In this document: positions 9,647 through 19,413 of the stretch, piece after piece
Position numbering within the stretch: the first letter of the stretch is position 1
Layout of the letters: each line of letters begins with the position of its first letter
NCBI GenBank assembly: GCA_964412105.1
Contig: CAYPNM010000005.1
Coordinates: 50,281-114,280, forward strand
Reading direction: 5' to 3'
Length of the DNA: 64,000 bases
DNA from: JAKAGZ01 sp964412105
GTDB taxonomy: Bacteria; Bacteroidota; Ignavibacteria; Ignavibacteriales; Ignavibacteriaceae
Translations under genes and position numbers: made by a program
The notes under the pieces: model-generated
Told to the model about the DNA's origin: nothing
What the model saw: only the letters and a program-made list of their open reading frames with translations
The model's database searches: none

Positions 9647-9687
9647 CAAAAAAGGCTGAAGTATTAGAAACCTTCAGCCTCTTTTTT
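9647..9687 (-). terminator. intrinsic terminator after the M61 peptidase gene
   Basis: A 9-bp perfect stem pairs 9653-9661 with 9672-9680 around a 10-base loop. It is flanked by an A run (9648-9653) and a T run (9682-9687), so it can work in both directions. Its place, just after the minus-strand M61 stop at 9703 and before prfA, makes that gene the obvious client. Confidence 0.85.
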
Positions 9688-9702
9688 AGGTTATATGAGA
9701 AA

Positions 9703-11484
9703 CTATAAATTCTTCATCCAGGCTTCTCTTAATTTTAGCTGTTCTGGAGAAGCATCGGGGTTCACTTCAAATTTGTGTCTTATAACGCGTGGCTGAAGAG
9801 TAGCAGTTAAGTCAATCTCTTTATCCCCCCTTTTCACCGTCATATTTATTGTGTCGCCCACTTTCAGTGACCGCAGTTTTCCAAATACCATTTGAACGTT
9901 TTGTAAAGAAAGAGGTGTTCCGTTCACTTTTTCTATAATATCACCTTTCTCGAAACCCGCTTTTGAATCGGGCTCTACTTTTGTAACTCCAATAGCGTTA
10001 TTTACAAACCCCAATGATAGTCCCAAAGAGGGTCGACTGCTGTCAATGCCAGCAGTTTCATAATAATTTATTCCAAGCCAGTTGAAATATTCTTTTACAG
10101 GGAGTTTATCGGTGCCCTTTATATAATGGTCGATCAAATCTCTAATTTCGGGATATGTCATATCAACCAATTCATTAAAAAAGTTTTTTTCCCTAAAGGA
10201 GTGTTTAGGCCCGTATTTTTTTGATAGTTCTATAATTAGTTCTCTCAATCCTTTTTTTCCACCTGAGAGTTCAAGCAGTCTAATATCCAGTAGTGTTCCT
10301 ACTACGGAACCTTTCATATAAATGTTCGGATATTGATCCGGCATTTCTGTAGCGTGAACACCCAGATTGGTCAGACTTATATTCTGATCATAATTATCAT
10401 TTATTGTAAGCTTCATGCTAAGGTTATTCAAATAGTCGTGGAGAGTAATGAGATGGTCACGGAGTTGTAAAATATGCGCAGCCCATTCGGTCACACCTTC
10501 GTATAGCCACAAATGCTGAGACATAACGGGCTTTACGAAATTAAATTTCTCAACTAATTCGCTGTGGATATTTAGTGGAGTATTAACGTGGAAAAATTCA
10601 TGTGCTACAACGGATCTTAGATTTTCAGCTACAGGACCTTTTAAAGAATCTTCTTTTGTTACGTATTCTGAACTGAAGGAGTGTTCCCAGGCTCCTGCAC
10701 TAAAATCACCAAACTCAAATAGGAAAGTATAATGATCAACAGGTAAGCCCTTGGTAAAATCAGATTCTGCATGTAAAATATCTTTTAATAAGCCTAGTAT
10801 ATCTTTCGATGTAATCATCCCGGTTTTTGAATAAGTATAAACATCAATTTTTGCTCCGCCCACTTCAGTTGTTGCTTTTGTAAGGTTTCCAAGATAAAAT
10901 GGGGAGTCAACAACTTTATCATACGTATCGGCCTCATAATATCCTTCAGCATCCTTTTTAAGAGCAGTTCCAAGTAACCAGTTTGATGGGTAATCAATTT
11001 TAATTTTTATGGGTTCTGATTGCATTCCACTTAAATATCCGAACACTGCCTGACCGTTTATCATTACAAAATTATCGGAAATGGTAGAACTGCACATCGG
11101 ATAAATTCTATGTTCTTGGACAGGTGAATCCCAAATGTCAGCAACTTTATAAGTTATCTTTTTAACATTGACCGGATCACTAATAGTCCATTGATTTGCC
11201 GAACTATGCTCAGCAGGAATTTCGTTTCCATTTGTATCATACACTTTAAAATCACTTACGAATCTTCCTATATCCATTTCTTGATAGGTACCGGGAGCAG
11301 TAGAGGCAAATTGAAAAATATTATTATTAGTGGATAATTTTTCGGGATAAACTGTTACATGAAATTTGTCATCTGCCCTGCTATTTAAATTAACTTCAAA
11401 AATCTGCTGAGCAAACGAAGTTGAAAATAGAATCAGAAAACTAAATATTAAGGTTTTCCAAAACCTGTTTAAAATATTGTTCAT
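9703..11484 (-). CDS. secreted M61-family metallopeptidase with PDZ domain
   Basis: 593 residues. The N-terminus is a signal peptide ending near STSFA-QQ (about residue 25). The gluzincin zinc motif is HEFFH (295-299) in VVAHEFFHVNTPLN. The downstream glutamate sits in LYEGVTEW (E329), as expected for M61 glycyl-aminopeptidase-like enzymes. A PDZ domain covers about 490-570 and includes KAGFEKGDIIEKVNG. It probably trims peptides in the periplasm or outside the cell; the substrate is unknown. It is divergent from the serine hydrolase gene, with 180 bases between them, and has its own terminator. Confidence 0.93.
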   Translation of the reverse strand: MNNILNRFWKTLIFSFLILFSTSFAQQIFEVNLNSRADDKFHVTVYPEKLSTNNNIFQFASTAPGTYQEMDIGRFVSDFKVYDTNGNEIPAEHSSANQWTISDPVNVKKITYKVADIWDSPVQEHRIYPMCSSTISDNFVMINGQAVFGYLSGMQSEPIKIKIDYPSNWLLGTALKKDAEGYYEADTYDKVVDSPFYLGNLTKATTEVGGAKIDVYTYSKTGMITSKDILGLLKDILHAESDFTKGLPVDHYTFLFEFGDFSAGAWEHSFSSEYVTKEDSLKGPVAENLRSVVAHEFFHVNTPLNIHSELVEKFNFVKPVMSQHLWLYEGVTEWAAHILQLRDHLITLHDYLNNLSMKLTINDNYDQNISLTNLGVHATEMPDQYPNIYMKGSVVGTLLDIRLLELSGGKKGLRELIIELSKKYGPKHSFREKNFFNELVDMTYPEIRDLIDHYIKGTDKLPVKEYFNWLGINYYETAGIDSSRPSLGLSLGFVNNAIGVTKVEPDSKAGFEKGDIIEKVNGTPLSLQNVQMVFGKLRSLKVGDTINMTVKRGDKEIDLTATLQPRVIRHKFEVNPDASPEQLKLREAWMKNL

Positions 11485-11615
11485 TAAATTCTCCGGCTGA
11501 AATTAAGATAAATTTATACCAGCAATACTTGATTAAAATAATAGGAAAAGATATGAACTTTTAACCTCCTTTTGATAAATTGTGCTATATTGATGATGAG
11601 CGGTATTTAAATAGT

Positions 11616-11623
11616 TAAATTTG
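11616..11623 (+). promoter_or_regulatory. possible -7 promoter element for the serine hydrolase
   Basis: TAAATTTG matches TAnnTTTG, about 42 bases before the start at 11665. No good -33 TTTG lies at the usual distance, so the call rests on the -7 box alone. Confidence 0.35.
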
Positions 11624-11664
11624 CTTTTATCTTAGGCTTTAATGAAGTAATAAGAGGGTGTATT

Positions 11665-13401
11665 ATGATTGCTAAAATAAAATATTCACAAATAATTCTC
11701 GCTTTTTTTCTGCTGTTCTCATTCAATAATTTTCCGCAAAGTAAAGCCGATAAAATCGATCAGTTACTCAGGAAATATGTAGAATATAATGCATTTAACG
11801 GTGCAGCTTTAGTTGCTGAAAACGGAAAAGTGATTTTTAAGAAAGGTTACGGTTATGCAAATTTTGAATGGGATATTCCCAACTCTCCTGACACAAAATT
11901 CAGATTAGGTTCTATTACAAAGCAGTTTACTTCAATGCTTATAATGCAACTTGTCCAGGATGGTAAATTGCGTCTTGATGAAAAAGTTTCGGAAGTTCTA
12001 TCGGATTACCCTAAAGAGCAGGGTGAAAAAATCACTATACACAACCTGTTGACCCACACATCTGGAATTCCGAATTATACGGACTTTCCTGGTTATCCAA
12101 CAGAAATAATGAAGAATACTTTTTCTCCATTGGAATTAGTAAAGCTTTTTGAAAATAAGCCACTTGAATTTAAACCAGGAAGCAAATTCAGCTACAGTAA
12201 CTCCGGATATATTTTATTGGGTTATATAATTGAAAAGGTGACCGGCAAACCTTATGAAGAAGTATTAAAGGAGAATATATTTAATCCTCTCGGGATGAAA
12301 AATTCGGGATACGATCACAACATTGAAATAATTCCCAAACGTGCTTATGGTTATAACCATTTCGCATTAGAGGTGCAGAACGCAAATTATATTGATATGA
12401 CTGTTCCTTTTTCAGCAGGCGCACTTTATTCCACAGTTGAAGATCTTTATAAATGGGACCAGGCACTCTACACCAATAAAATTCTGTCTAAAGAAAATAT
12501 TAAAAAATTGTTCCGTAAATATATCCCCGCTTTTGGCGGGATGTATTACGGTTACGGTTGGGCTGTAACTAAAATATCAAATGGACATGGCGACAGTGTA
12601 AATGTTGTTGCGCACGGTGGGGCAGTTAATGGATTTAACTCTTTAATTGAACGCTTTACAGATGATAAAAACCTAATAGTGTTATTAAACAATACTGGCG
12701 CGACAGATTTGCAGGACATTGCAAAGCATATCGAGAAAATACTCTACAATGAAAAGTACGAAATGCCGGAAGAACCAATTGTAATCAAATTCGCTAGAAA
12801 AATTTCTGACGATGGCGTTGATAATGCAATAAAATATATTAAAAATCTTTCGCCGGAAGAATCTAAAAAGTTGAATGAGAGAGACATCAATAATCTTGGC
12901 TATTCTCTGCTGAATACCGGGCAAACAAAAGAAGCAATAAAAATATTTAAGCTCAATATAGATAAATATAATTCAGCAAATTCCTATGATAGCTATGCCG
13001 AAGCACTAATGAAGGATGGACAAACGGAAGCAGCAATTGAAAATTATAAAAAATCTCTGGAAATGAATCCCGGTAATAGCAATGCAGTTGAGATGTTAAA
13101 GCAAATGGGTGTCGATTATGAATCTAAGAAAACAAATGTAGACCCGGAGATTTATAAAATATTAACAGGTGAATATCAACTTGCACCAAATTTCACAATC
13201 ACTATTACGACTGAAGACAATAGAATTTATGAACAGGCAACGGGCCAGCAGAAATTGGAAATTTTCCCAAATTCGGAGTATGAATATCACCTCAAGGTAG
13301 TAAATGCGCAAATTAGTTTTGTAAAAGATGACACTGGGAAAATAACAGAATTGATTCTTCATCAAAATGGTAGGGATATACCAGGGAAGAAAATAAAGTG
13401 A
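11665..13401 (+). CDS. exported class C beta-lactamase-like serine hydrolase with TPR tail
   Basis: 578 residues with a signal peptide (about 1-27). The beta-lactamase/esterase domain (about 30-365) has the SxxK nucleophile SITK (S83, K86), YSN (177-179) and HGG (317-319), so all three active-site boxes are intact. Tetratricopeptide-like helices follow at about 400-500, including ALMKDGQTEAAIENYKKSLE. A small beta-rich C-terminal domain resembles the tails often found on such hydrolases. The family includes esterases and D-amino peptidases; being a true antibiotic-destroying lactamase is unlikely from the sequence type. AGAGGG-like bases 5-10 before the ATG support the start. The gene stands alone between a divergent peptidase and ispH. 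Confidence 0.9.
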   Translation: MIAKIKYSQIILAFFLLFSFNNFPQSKADKIDQLLRKYVEYNAFNGAALVAENGKVIFKKGYGYANFEWDIPNSPDTKFRLGSITKQFTSMLIMQLVQDGKLRLDEKVSEVLSDYPKEQGEKITIHNLLTHTSGIPNYTDFPGYPTEIMKNTFSPLELVKLFENKPLEFKPGSKFSYSNSGYILLGYIIEKVTGKPYEEVLKENIFNPLGMKNSGYDHNIEIIPKRAYGYNHFALEVQNANYIDMTVPFSAGALYSTVEDLYKWDQALYTNKILSKENIKKLFRKYIPAFGGMYYGYGWAVTKISNGHGDSVNVVAHGGAVNGFNSLIERFTDDKNLIVLLNNTGATDLQDIAKHIEKILYNEKYEMPEEPIVIKFARKISDDGVDNAIKYIKNLSPEESKKLNERDINNLGYSLLNTGQTKEAIKIFKLNIDKYNSANSYDSYAEALMKDGQTEAAIENYKKSLEMNPGNSNAVEMLKQMGVDYESKKTNVDPEIYKILTGEYQLAPNFTITITTEDNRIYEQATGQQKLEIFPNSEYEYHLKVVNAQISFVKDDTGKITELILHQNGRDIPGKKIK

Positions 13402-13450
13402 GTAATTAATAATATCTTTGGGCTATGATTTAATGAGATTCTGGACTTAG

Positions 13451-14662
13451 ATGAAGAAATTTGAAATTCCCCAATTCTATAAAAGTTCGATAATTTCGAA
13501 AATAAAGCAATCTAGGATGGATAATGATCCCCGCAAAAAAGATTATTCTCCAACCCTGCTGGATTTCGGACCAGTTCGTTTTTACTTAGCCCGTCATTTT
13601 GGATTTTGTTATGGAGTTGAAAATGCTATTGAGATTTCATACAAAACTGTTGAAGAAAATCCTGACAGGAGAATTTTTCTTTTAAGCGAAATAATCCATA
13701 ACCCAAGTGTAAATAATGATCTTAAAGGCAGGGGAGTCAGGTTCATTATGGATACTTCAGGCAATCAACTTATAGATTGGAGAGAATTGAATTCAGATGA
13801 TATTGTAATTATACCGGCATTCGGAACTACTCTTGAAATTCAGAAAAAGCTGGCAGAGATAGGATTAGATGCATATAAATATAATACAACCTGTCCTTTT
13901 GTTGAAAAAGTCTGGAATCGCTCTACACAACTTGGTAAACAGGATTATACGATAATAATTCATGGAAAACATTACCATGAGGAAACACGTGCTACATTTT
14001 CACATAGTGTTTTAAATTCCGCATCTGTGATAGTGCGTGATATTGAAGAAACAAAATATCTTTCTCAGGTGATTCTAAGTGATAAATCTGAAGAAGACTT
14101 TTATGAATTTTTCAAAGGAAAATATTCTGAAGGGTTTGATGTAAAGAGAGATTTACAGAAAATAGGTGTTGTGAACCAGACGACAATGCTTGCTACTGAG
14201 ACACAGGCAATCGCAGATTATTTAAAAGAAACTATGCTAAAGAAATTTGGAGAGAATAATCTTAAAAACCATTTTGCGGATACGCGAGACACCCTTTGCT
14301 ATGCAACAAATGATAACCAGGATGCAACTTACAGTCTGTTGGGAAAAAAGGCTGACTTTGCAATAGTAGTTGGTGGTTACAATAGCTCAAATACCAGTCA
14401 CATAGTAGAGCTGTGTGAAGCAAAAATAAAAACTTATTTTATTTCATCTCCTGATAGGATAATTTCAAAAAATCTTATTAGCCATTTTGACATTCAAAAT
14501 AAGGTAGAAATTACTAGTAATAATTACATGCCTAACAAAAAGCCCGTGGACATACTTCTTACCAGTGGTGCTTCCTGCCCCGATGCAATAGTCGATCAAG
14601 TATTGAGAAAAATTACTTCACTGTTTGATGGTGTGAAAAAGCTGGAAGCTGTAATTCCTTAA
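13451..14662 (+). CDS. ispH: 4-hydroxy-3-methylbut-2-enyl diphosphate reductase, long form
   Basis: Last enzyme of the MEP isoprenoid pathway: it reduces HMBPP to IPP and DMAPP using a 4Fe-4S cluster. The three cluster cysteines are C53 (HFGFCYGVENA), C148 (NTTCPFVEK) and C376 (GASCPDAIVDQ). At 403 residues it is about 90 longer than the E. coli enzyme, with an N-terminal extension of about 40 residues and an internal insert. This is the long type known from cyanobacteria, plants and some Bacteroidota relatives. It implies the organism makes isoprenoids by the MEP route, which suits the UbiA gene at 41209. It lies 49 bases after the serine hydrolase. Confidence 0.97.
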   Translation: MKKFEIPQFYKSSIISKIKQSRMDNDPRKKDYSPTLLDFGPVRFYLARHFGFCYGVENAIEISYKTVEENPDRRIFLLSEIIHNPSVNNDLKGRGVRFIMDTSGNQLIDWRELNSDDIVIIPAFGTTLEIQKKLAEIGLDAYKYNTTCPFVEKVWNRSTQLGKQDYTIIIHGKHYHEETRATFSHSVLNSASVIVRDIEETKYLSQVILSDKSEEDFYEFFKGKYSEGFDVKRDLQKIGVVNQTTMLATETQAIADYLKETMLKKFGENNLKNHFADTRDTLCYATNDNQDATYSLLGKKADFAIVVGGYNSSNTSHIVELCEAKIKTYFISSPDRIISKNLISHFDIQNKVEITSNNYMPNKKPVDILLTSGASCPDAIVDQVLRKITSLFDGVKKLEAVIP

Positions 14663-14697
14663 ACAATTGAATCTATCTAAAATAAGGCCAACGTACA

Positions 14698-15189
14698 CTA
14701 TAAAAGCTTTTCCTTCACAGTAAAGGGTTTACTAACCGGAAACAAACAAGTCTGATTATTACACGGCTGGTACTGTAATTGTCCGATTATATTTAGCATC
14801 TTTTTAGTAAAATTTTTATTTACCTCAATTACAACATTAATTTCAGCTTCCTGTTCATACAAGGCAAGATCCTTATCGCTGAATTGAAGTTTTAACATTT
14901 CAGGAGGTGGGTATTTTATGCTTATTACCTTGTAGAAAGAAGAAGAATCAATTTTAATTCCCGTTGGTGTAAGGGATGGTTCATTTGGCTTGTTTGCATT
15001 AATATGCCACGTATCTTTAATACTTAAAACAAAATTTATATCAAGCTGTGTCCCATTTTTTGTATGCTTAACCTTGCTTACAGGAGTAATACTGACAACA
15101 TCCTCTGGCCTGATGTTTTGAGCAAACAAAGCACTTGATAAAAATATTATAGAAATAGAAATAGAAATAATAACAAGTTTCTTGATCAT
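14698..15189 (-). CDS. periplasmic DsbD-alpha-like domain protein
   Basis: 163 residues: a signal peptide (about 1-24) followed by one immunoglobulin-like domain matching the N-terminal (alpha) domain of DsbD. The cysteine pair C143 and C148 in YQPCNNQTCLFP corresponds to the redox pair that passes electrons to periplasmic acceptors in DsbD. The transmembrane and thioredoxin parts of DsbD are absent here. It follows the TPR/CxxC gene by 29 bases on the same strand, so they probably form an operon and may work as a redox pair. How it is recharged is unclear from this window. Confidence 0.82.
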   Translation of the reverse strand: MIKKLVIISISISIIFLSSALFAQNIRPEDVVSITPVSKVKHTKNGTQLDINFVLSIKDTWHINANKPNEPSLTPTGIKIDSSSFYKVISIKYPPPEMLKLQFSDKDLALYEQEAEINVVIEVNKNFTKKMLNIIGQLQYQPCNNQTCLFPVSKPFTVKEKLL

Positions 15190-15218
15190 AAATAGAATAC
15201 CAAAAAAGAATTAATAAA

Positions 15219-17213
15219 TTATTTTGAACTAAAAGTCTTTGTCACATCCGTATAGAAAGCCTGTTCTATATTTTTATTTTCATTATTCTGAACCCAGACA
15301 ACGACAGCGAGATTATTTTGATTAATTTTATCAGTTTTAGTTTTCCAGCCGGTAAAATTTCCTCTCCATGATGGATCTTTTGTCGGATCGTTAAGATATG
15401 ATTTAATTCCGTTCTCTATTTTTGTTAAATCTAATGTTTGTTCAAGCTTATCAGTTCTTTTATTACTGTCAAGCTTTTTTCCTTCAGGTCCATTGGCCAG
15501 GTTGCGGACAACAAATAATTGCTTACTTACACCATTGCCGCCAGTATAATTGATAGACTTTTCAACTAGAGCATAATGAATTGATAAATTTTTAGCGGAT
15601 GATTTTAATTTCTTTAAATCAACGTTTACTTTTATTTCATTATCCTTTCCCAACTTTGCCGTGCCGGAAATATCATAACCGGGTTTTTCTTTCATATTAC
15701 TATTAATGATGTGCTTATAAACATTAAACCTGTTAGGAGCAACAAAATCAGCTCCGCCACCGATTAGCCGATTGCCTCCGTCAAAGAAGACTGTTGGAGT
15801 CCCAAAATTGCCGCCATAGTACAGGTAACGTTTAAAAGTATCCGGGTTTGTCATCGGGTCAGGTCCTGGAATATGCAAATGATATTCGAGTACTATCATA
15901 TCTTTTTTTGGATAATATTCAGAGAGCATATCGAATGCCTTATCAGCTGCAACGCAAGGCGAACATTCCGCCCCCGTAAATAATTCTGCAAGAACAACTC
16001 TGCCTGTTGTATTACTCTGATTAAATTTGCCCGGTTCAAATTTCAGCATCTTTTCTTTCTCTTCATTTATCCTTGCCTGAAGAGTTCTTGTGTCTATATC
16101 ATTTTTCTTCATAAAATTGTCAAGGGCAGATTTTATTTTCGGGTTTTCATAAGCGACAAGACCCTGAATATATGAATCGAAAGCCTTTTCTATTTCACCG
16201 CTTTTTTCATAAGCTTTGGCAAGAGTGTACCAGAAATCACTGTCATAAGGGCTTGCCAAATCTTTTGTTGAATTTAATTCTTCAATTGCTCTCTTGTTTT
16301 GTCCTATGGCAGAATATACAATTGCGAGATTAGCTTTAAGAGCCAGCATATTTTCCAGTGGAGTATTTTTGCCTGCAGATTTAATTGCGTCGGTGGCCAT
16401 TTTTTCAGATTTCGTCAAATCGATTCCCATTTTTGCTGAGAAGGCTGCGACAGTGGATTTAATTAATGGGTTATCCTTTTCCTTATTGGTGTTTAAGTAG
16501 CCATTAACTGTGTTTTTCACAATTTCTGTTTTCAGCTCATTTTGTTTTTTTTCAGTTGACTTCGTTTTCTTCAACCATTCATTAAATTTTTCTTCTGCCT
16601 GACCGGGATCACCATACAATATTGCTTTTGCTGAATGAACAAGTGCATCCTTTGTATGTCCGCTTGCCTCTTCATATAGCGAAAGGTAATAAAGATATGA
16701 AGGATCATTCTCGTTCCCTTTAATTGCTTCCTGTTCCAGAACTCTTGCTGAATCTGCATTCCCCAAGTCATAGATCACAAGTGCCTGTGTGTCCAGAATC
16801 ATATTCAACATCCGCGGGTTTGTATTTCTTGCCATATCAACTGCCTTCTGTGCGTAATCCGCTGCGGTTTTTAGTCCGATTTTCTTTTGTGCAAGCGCAT
16901 ATGCAATAGTATTATATGCATTCATCCTTCCGGCTTCAGGATAGAAATTCACAAACATTTCTCCATACTTTAATGCATTGGTTTCATCACTCTCATCCGC
17001 ATACAGGTTGACAAGACTATAATATGCGCTCGGTAAATAGTCGCTGTGTGGATATTGAGTAGTAAAATTCTCAAGAGCTTCAATCTTTTTATTTGAATCG
17101 GTTATAGAAGAAATTTTTTTAAAAGCTTTTTGGTCTCCGTTTTGTGCGCTAATTTTAACAACTATTAGGAGCGAGAATAAAGCAATCAGCAAAAGAGTAA
17201 TTCTTGAGTTCAT
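15219..17213 (-). CDS. exported TPR protein with thioredoxin-like CxxC domain
   Basis: 664 residues. A signal peptide (about 1-23) is followed by TPR-like helices (about 30-390). Then comes a thioredoxin-fold segment with CSPC at 417-420 (ELFTGAECSPC) and a cis-proline candidate in FGTPTVFF (P473). The tail (about 510-664) looks beta-rich. The ELFTG..C..C start resembles the Omp28/DUF1223 style of thioredoxin relatives rather than classical TlpA. A role in disulfide exchange or reduction in the periplasm is likely; the TPR part may bind a client. It is first in a two-gene operon with the DsbD-alpha-like protein. Confidence 0.8.
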   Translation of the reverse strand: MNSRITLLLIALFSLLIVVKISAQNGDQKAFKKISSITDSNKKIEALENFTTQYPHSDYLPSAYYSLVNLYADESDETNALKYGEMFVNFYPEAGRMNAYNTIAYALAQKKIGLKTAADYAQKAVDMARNTNPRMLNMILDTQALVIYDLGNADSARVLEQEAIKGNENDPSYLYYLSLYEEASGHTKDALVHSAKAILYGDPGQAEEKFNEWLKKTKSTEKKQNELKTEIVKNTVNGYLNTNKEKDNPLIKSTVAAFSAKMGIDLTKSEKMATDAIKSAGKNTPLENMLALKANLAIVYSAIGQNKRAIEELNSTKDLASPYDSDFWYTLAKAYEKSGEIEKAFDSYIQGLVAYENPKIKSALDNFMKKNDIDTRTLQARINEEKEKMLKFEPGKFNQSNTTGRVVLAELFTGAECSPCVAADKAFDMLSEYYPKKDMIVLEYHLHIPGPDPMTNPDTFKRYLYYGGNFGTPTVFFDGGNRLIGGGADFVAPNRFNVYKHIINSNMKEKPGYDISGTAKLGKDNEIKVNVDLKKLKSSAKNLSIHYALVEKSINYTGGNGVSKQLFVVRNLANGPEGKKLDSNKRTDKLEQTLDLTKIENGIKSYLNDPTKDPSWRGNFTGWKTKTDKINQNNLAVVVWVQNNENKNIEQAFYTDVTKTFSSK

Positions 17214-17300
17214 TTTACCACCTGCGATTAATGATCATAATAATGCTAAACTATAATAATCTGAATAAAAATAAAATCTAAAAGGGATGAATGGCTAGGA

Positions 17301-18254
17301 CTATCTGATTTTTTGTTCTATATCATTTTTTGACTCTTCAATTTCCCGCAGCAGTTTTTTGAACAGATCATCAACAGTGAGTATTTCTTTTATTATCCCT
17401 GAGCTTTGCCCGGCTTCCATTTCTCCTTCGATCTCATCGCCTTCAAAAATACCGAGCCTTTCTCTTTTGTTACCTAGCAGTTCTCTTAGTTGTTCTTCAT
17501 TCCAGCCCTCTTCCTCAGCTTTGATTGATCTGAATGCAAAATCATTTTTCATCATTCTAACAAGACCGATTTTTTTGAAAGCGAGCACGGTATCGCCATC
17601 GTTGGATTCAATGACCTTTCTTTTATAGTTAGTGTGAGCGGAGGATTCTATTGTGGCTGCGAACCTGGTTCCAAGTTGAACTCCTTCAGCACCAAGTGAA
17701 AGCGCAGCAAGAATTCCTCTCCCATCAGCAATTCCGCCTGCAGCAATCACAGGAATTTCTAATGCATCAACAAGTTGGGGGATCAAACATAAAGTGCTGG
17801 TCTCATCAATTCCATTATGACCACCTGCTTCAACTCCTTCGCCCACTATTGCGTCGCATCCGGCTTTTTCAGCTTTAAGTCCAAACTTCACAGATGGCAC
17901 TACATGGACAACCTTGATGTTATTTATCTTAAATTGCTCTATAAATTTTGCAGGGTTGCCTGCTGATGAAAAAACTATTTTTACACTTTCTTCGATTACA
18001 ATTTTTATTAATTCTTCGGCATCGCTACGAAAGATGGGAATATTTACCCCAAAAGGTTTATCCGTGGCATTTTTGCATTTCTGAATATGCTCTCTTAATA
18101 ATTCAGGTTTCATTGAGCCGGATCCAATTAATCCAAGCCCGCCGCAATTGGATACCGCTGAAGCAAGCCTCCATCCGGAAGCCCATACCATGCCTGCTTG
18201 AATTATAGGGTATTGAATATTAAATAAATGTGTGATTTCTGTATCTAAATTCAT
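17301..18254 (-). CDS. FMN-dependent nitronate monooxygenase / FabK-like oxidoreductase
   Basis: 317 residues with the TIM-barrel pattern of the family. The start is NIQYPIIQAGM, GVEAGGHNG lies near residue 140, and AAGGIADGRG plus GAEGVQLGTRF form the FMN phosphate site. The family contains nitronate monooxygenases, which detoxify alkyl nitronates, and FabK enoyl-ACP reductases. Sequence alone does not separate them here and there are no fatty-acid genes alongside. The gene is divergent from the nucleotidyltransferase gene. Confidence 0.85.
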   Translation of the reverse strand: MNLDTEITHLFNIQYPIIQAGMVWASGWRLASAVSNCGGLGLIGSGSMKPELLREHIQKCKNATDKPFGVNIPIFRSDAEELIKIVIEESVKIVFSSAGNPAKFIEQFKINNIKVVHVVPSVKFGLKAEKAGCDAIVGEGVEAGGHNGIDETSTLCLIPQLVDALEIPVIAAGGIADGRGILAALSLGAEGVQLGTRFAATIESSAHTNYKRKVIESNDGDTVLAFKKIGLVRMMKNDFAFRSIKAEEEGWNEEQLRELLGNKRERLGIFEGDEIEGEMEAGQSSGIIKEILTVDDLFKKLLREIEESKNDIEQKIR

Positions 18255-18338
18255 TATTCATTCTTTCAATTTTATTTGTAAATGAAATATAAACACTTTC
18301 ACAAAAAGATTAGGCAGTACATTTCTAAGTGCCCATAA

Positions 18339-18370
18339 TTTGTTATTCGAAATGAGTTTAAGTATTTTTG
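18339..18370 (+). promoter_or_regulatory. Bacteroidota-type promoter before the nucleotidyltransferase-metK-ahcY run
   Basis: TTTG at 18339-18342, 20 bases, then TATTTTTG at 18363-18370, matching TTTG / TAnnTTTG. It lies 33 bases before the start at 18404. The spacing is slightly longer than the best examples. Confidence 0.45.
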
Positions 18371-18403
18371 TAATTTAGTAACATGTAACTAACACAGAAA
18401 TTT

Positions 18404-19381
18404 ATGCGAGCTATAATTCCAGTTGCCGGTATTGGCAGCAGACTAAAACCCCATACATACTCAACTCCAAAAGTTCTTTTAAATGTTGGGGGAAAACCGA
18501 TTCTGGGCCATATATTGGATAAATTATCTGAAGAAGGAATTAAAAAAGCTACTTTTGTCATTGGTCATCTGGGTGATATGATAAAGGATTTTGTGCAGGA
18601 TAATTATCGTTCATTTAAATCTGATTTTGTTCAACAGGAAGAAATGCTGGGATTAGGACACGCAATATACACTGCGCTCCCTACTATTGACGATAAAGAA
18701 ATATTTATTATTCTTGGAGATACAATTTTCGACGTAAATCTTAAGGGAGTTTTCAAGAAAAAGAAATCTGCACTTGGCGTTAAAGAAGTGGATGATCCAC
18801 GGAGATTCGGTGTAGCCGTTACTGAAAATGGTGTAATTAAGAAGGTAGTTGAAAAACCTCAAAGGCTTGTAAGCAAACTTGCGCTGGTAGGGTTGTATTA
18901 TTTTTGCAATTCGGAAAGCTTATCAAAAAGTTTAAAGCAGCTTGTAGATAAAAATATCAGGACAAAGAATGAATTTCAATTAACTGATGCAATTCAATTA
19001 ATGATTGAAGATGGAGAGGAATTTAAAACATTTCCCGTTGAAGGCTGGTATGATTGTGGTAAACCTGAGACTCTTCTCTCTACTAACCGCCTCTTATTGC
19101 AGAGAGATGGAAAATATAAAAAATATAAAGGAGTTGTAATAAATCCTCCCGTTTTTATAGCAAAGGATGCAGATATAAAAAATTCAGTAATTGGCCCTGA
19201 TGTTTCTATAGATAAGGAAGCAGTTGTAGCAAACTCAGTCATAAAAAATTCAATAATTGGATCTAATGCAAAAGTTACGAGCGCAATTCTTGAAAATTCA
19301 ATAATTGGCAATAATTCATTAATAAAAGGATCATATAAAAGATTAAATTCAGGTGATTCATCCGAAATAGAATTTTATTAG
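18404..19381 (+). CDS. sugar-phosphate nucleotidyltransferase with left-handed beta-helix tail
   Basis: 325 residues. The N-terminal Rossmann-like domain begins IIPVAGIGSRLKPHTYSTPK, the NTP-binding GxGxR...PK signature of glucose-1-phosphate thymidylyl- and uridylyl-transferases. From about residue 240 the sequence turns into hexapeptide-type repeats (for example NSVIGPDVSI, NSIIGSNAKV), predicting a left-handed beta-helix. It should make an NDP-sugar for polysaccharide or lipopolysaccharide synthesis. The exact sugar and nucleotide cannot be told. It lies 32 bases before metK, so co-transcription with the SAM-cycle genes is likely though functionally unexplained. Confidence 0.9.
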   Translation: MRAIIPVAGIGSRLKPHTYSTPKVLLNVGGKPILGHILDKLSEEGIKKATFVIGHLGDMIKDFVQDNYRSFKSDFVQQEEMLGLGHAIYTALPTIDDKEIFIILGDTIFDVNLKGVFKKKKSALGVKEVDDPRRFGVAVTENGVIKKVVEKPQRLVSKLALVGLYYFCNSESLSKSLKQLVDKNIRTKNEFQLTDAIQLMIEDGEEFKTFPVEGWYDCGKPETLLSTNRLLLQRDGKYKKYKGVVINPPVFIAKDADIKNSVIGPDVSIDKEAVVANSVIKNSIIGSNAKVTSAILENSIIGNNSLIKGSYKRLNSGDSSEIEFY

Positions 19382-19413
19382 TTATTACTAAGAAAAGAAG
19401 GTAAAATAAATTT

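Noticed and set aside
19382..19413. SAM riboswitch before metK
   Set aside because: The gap is only 32 bases, and the upstream gene is translated through; no riboswitch-like pairing is visible.
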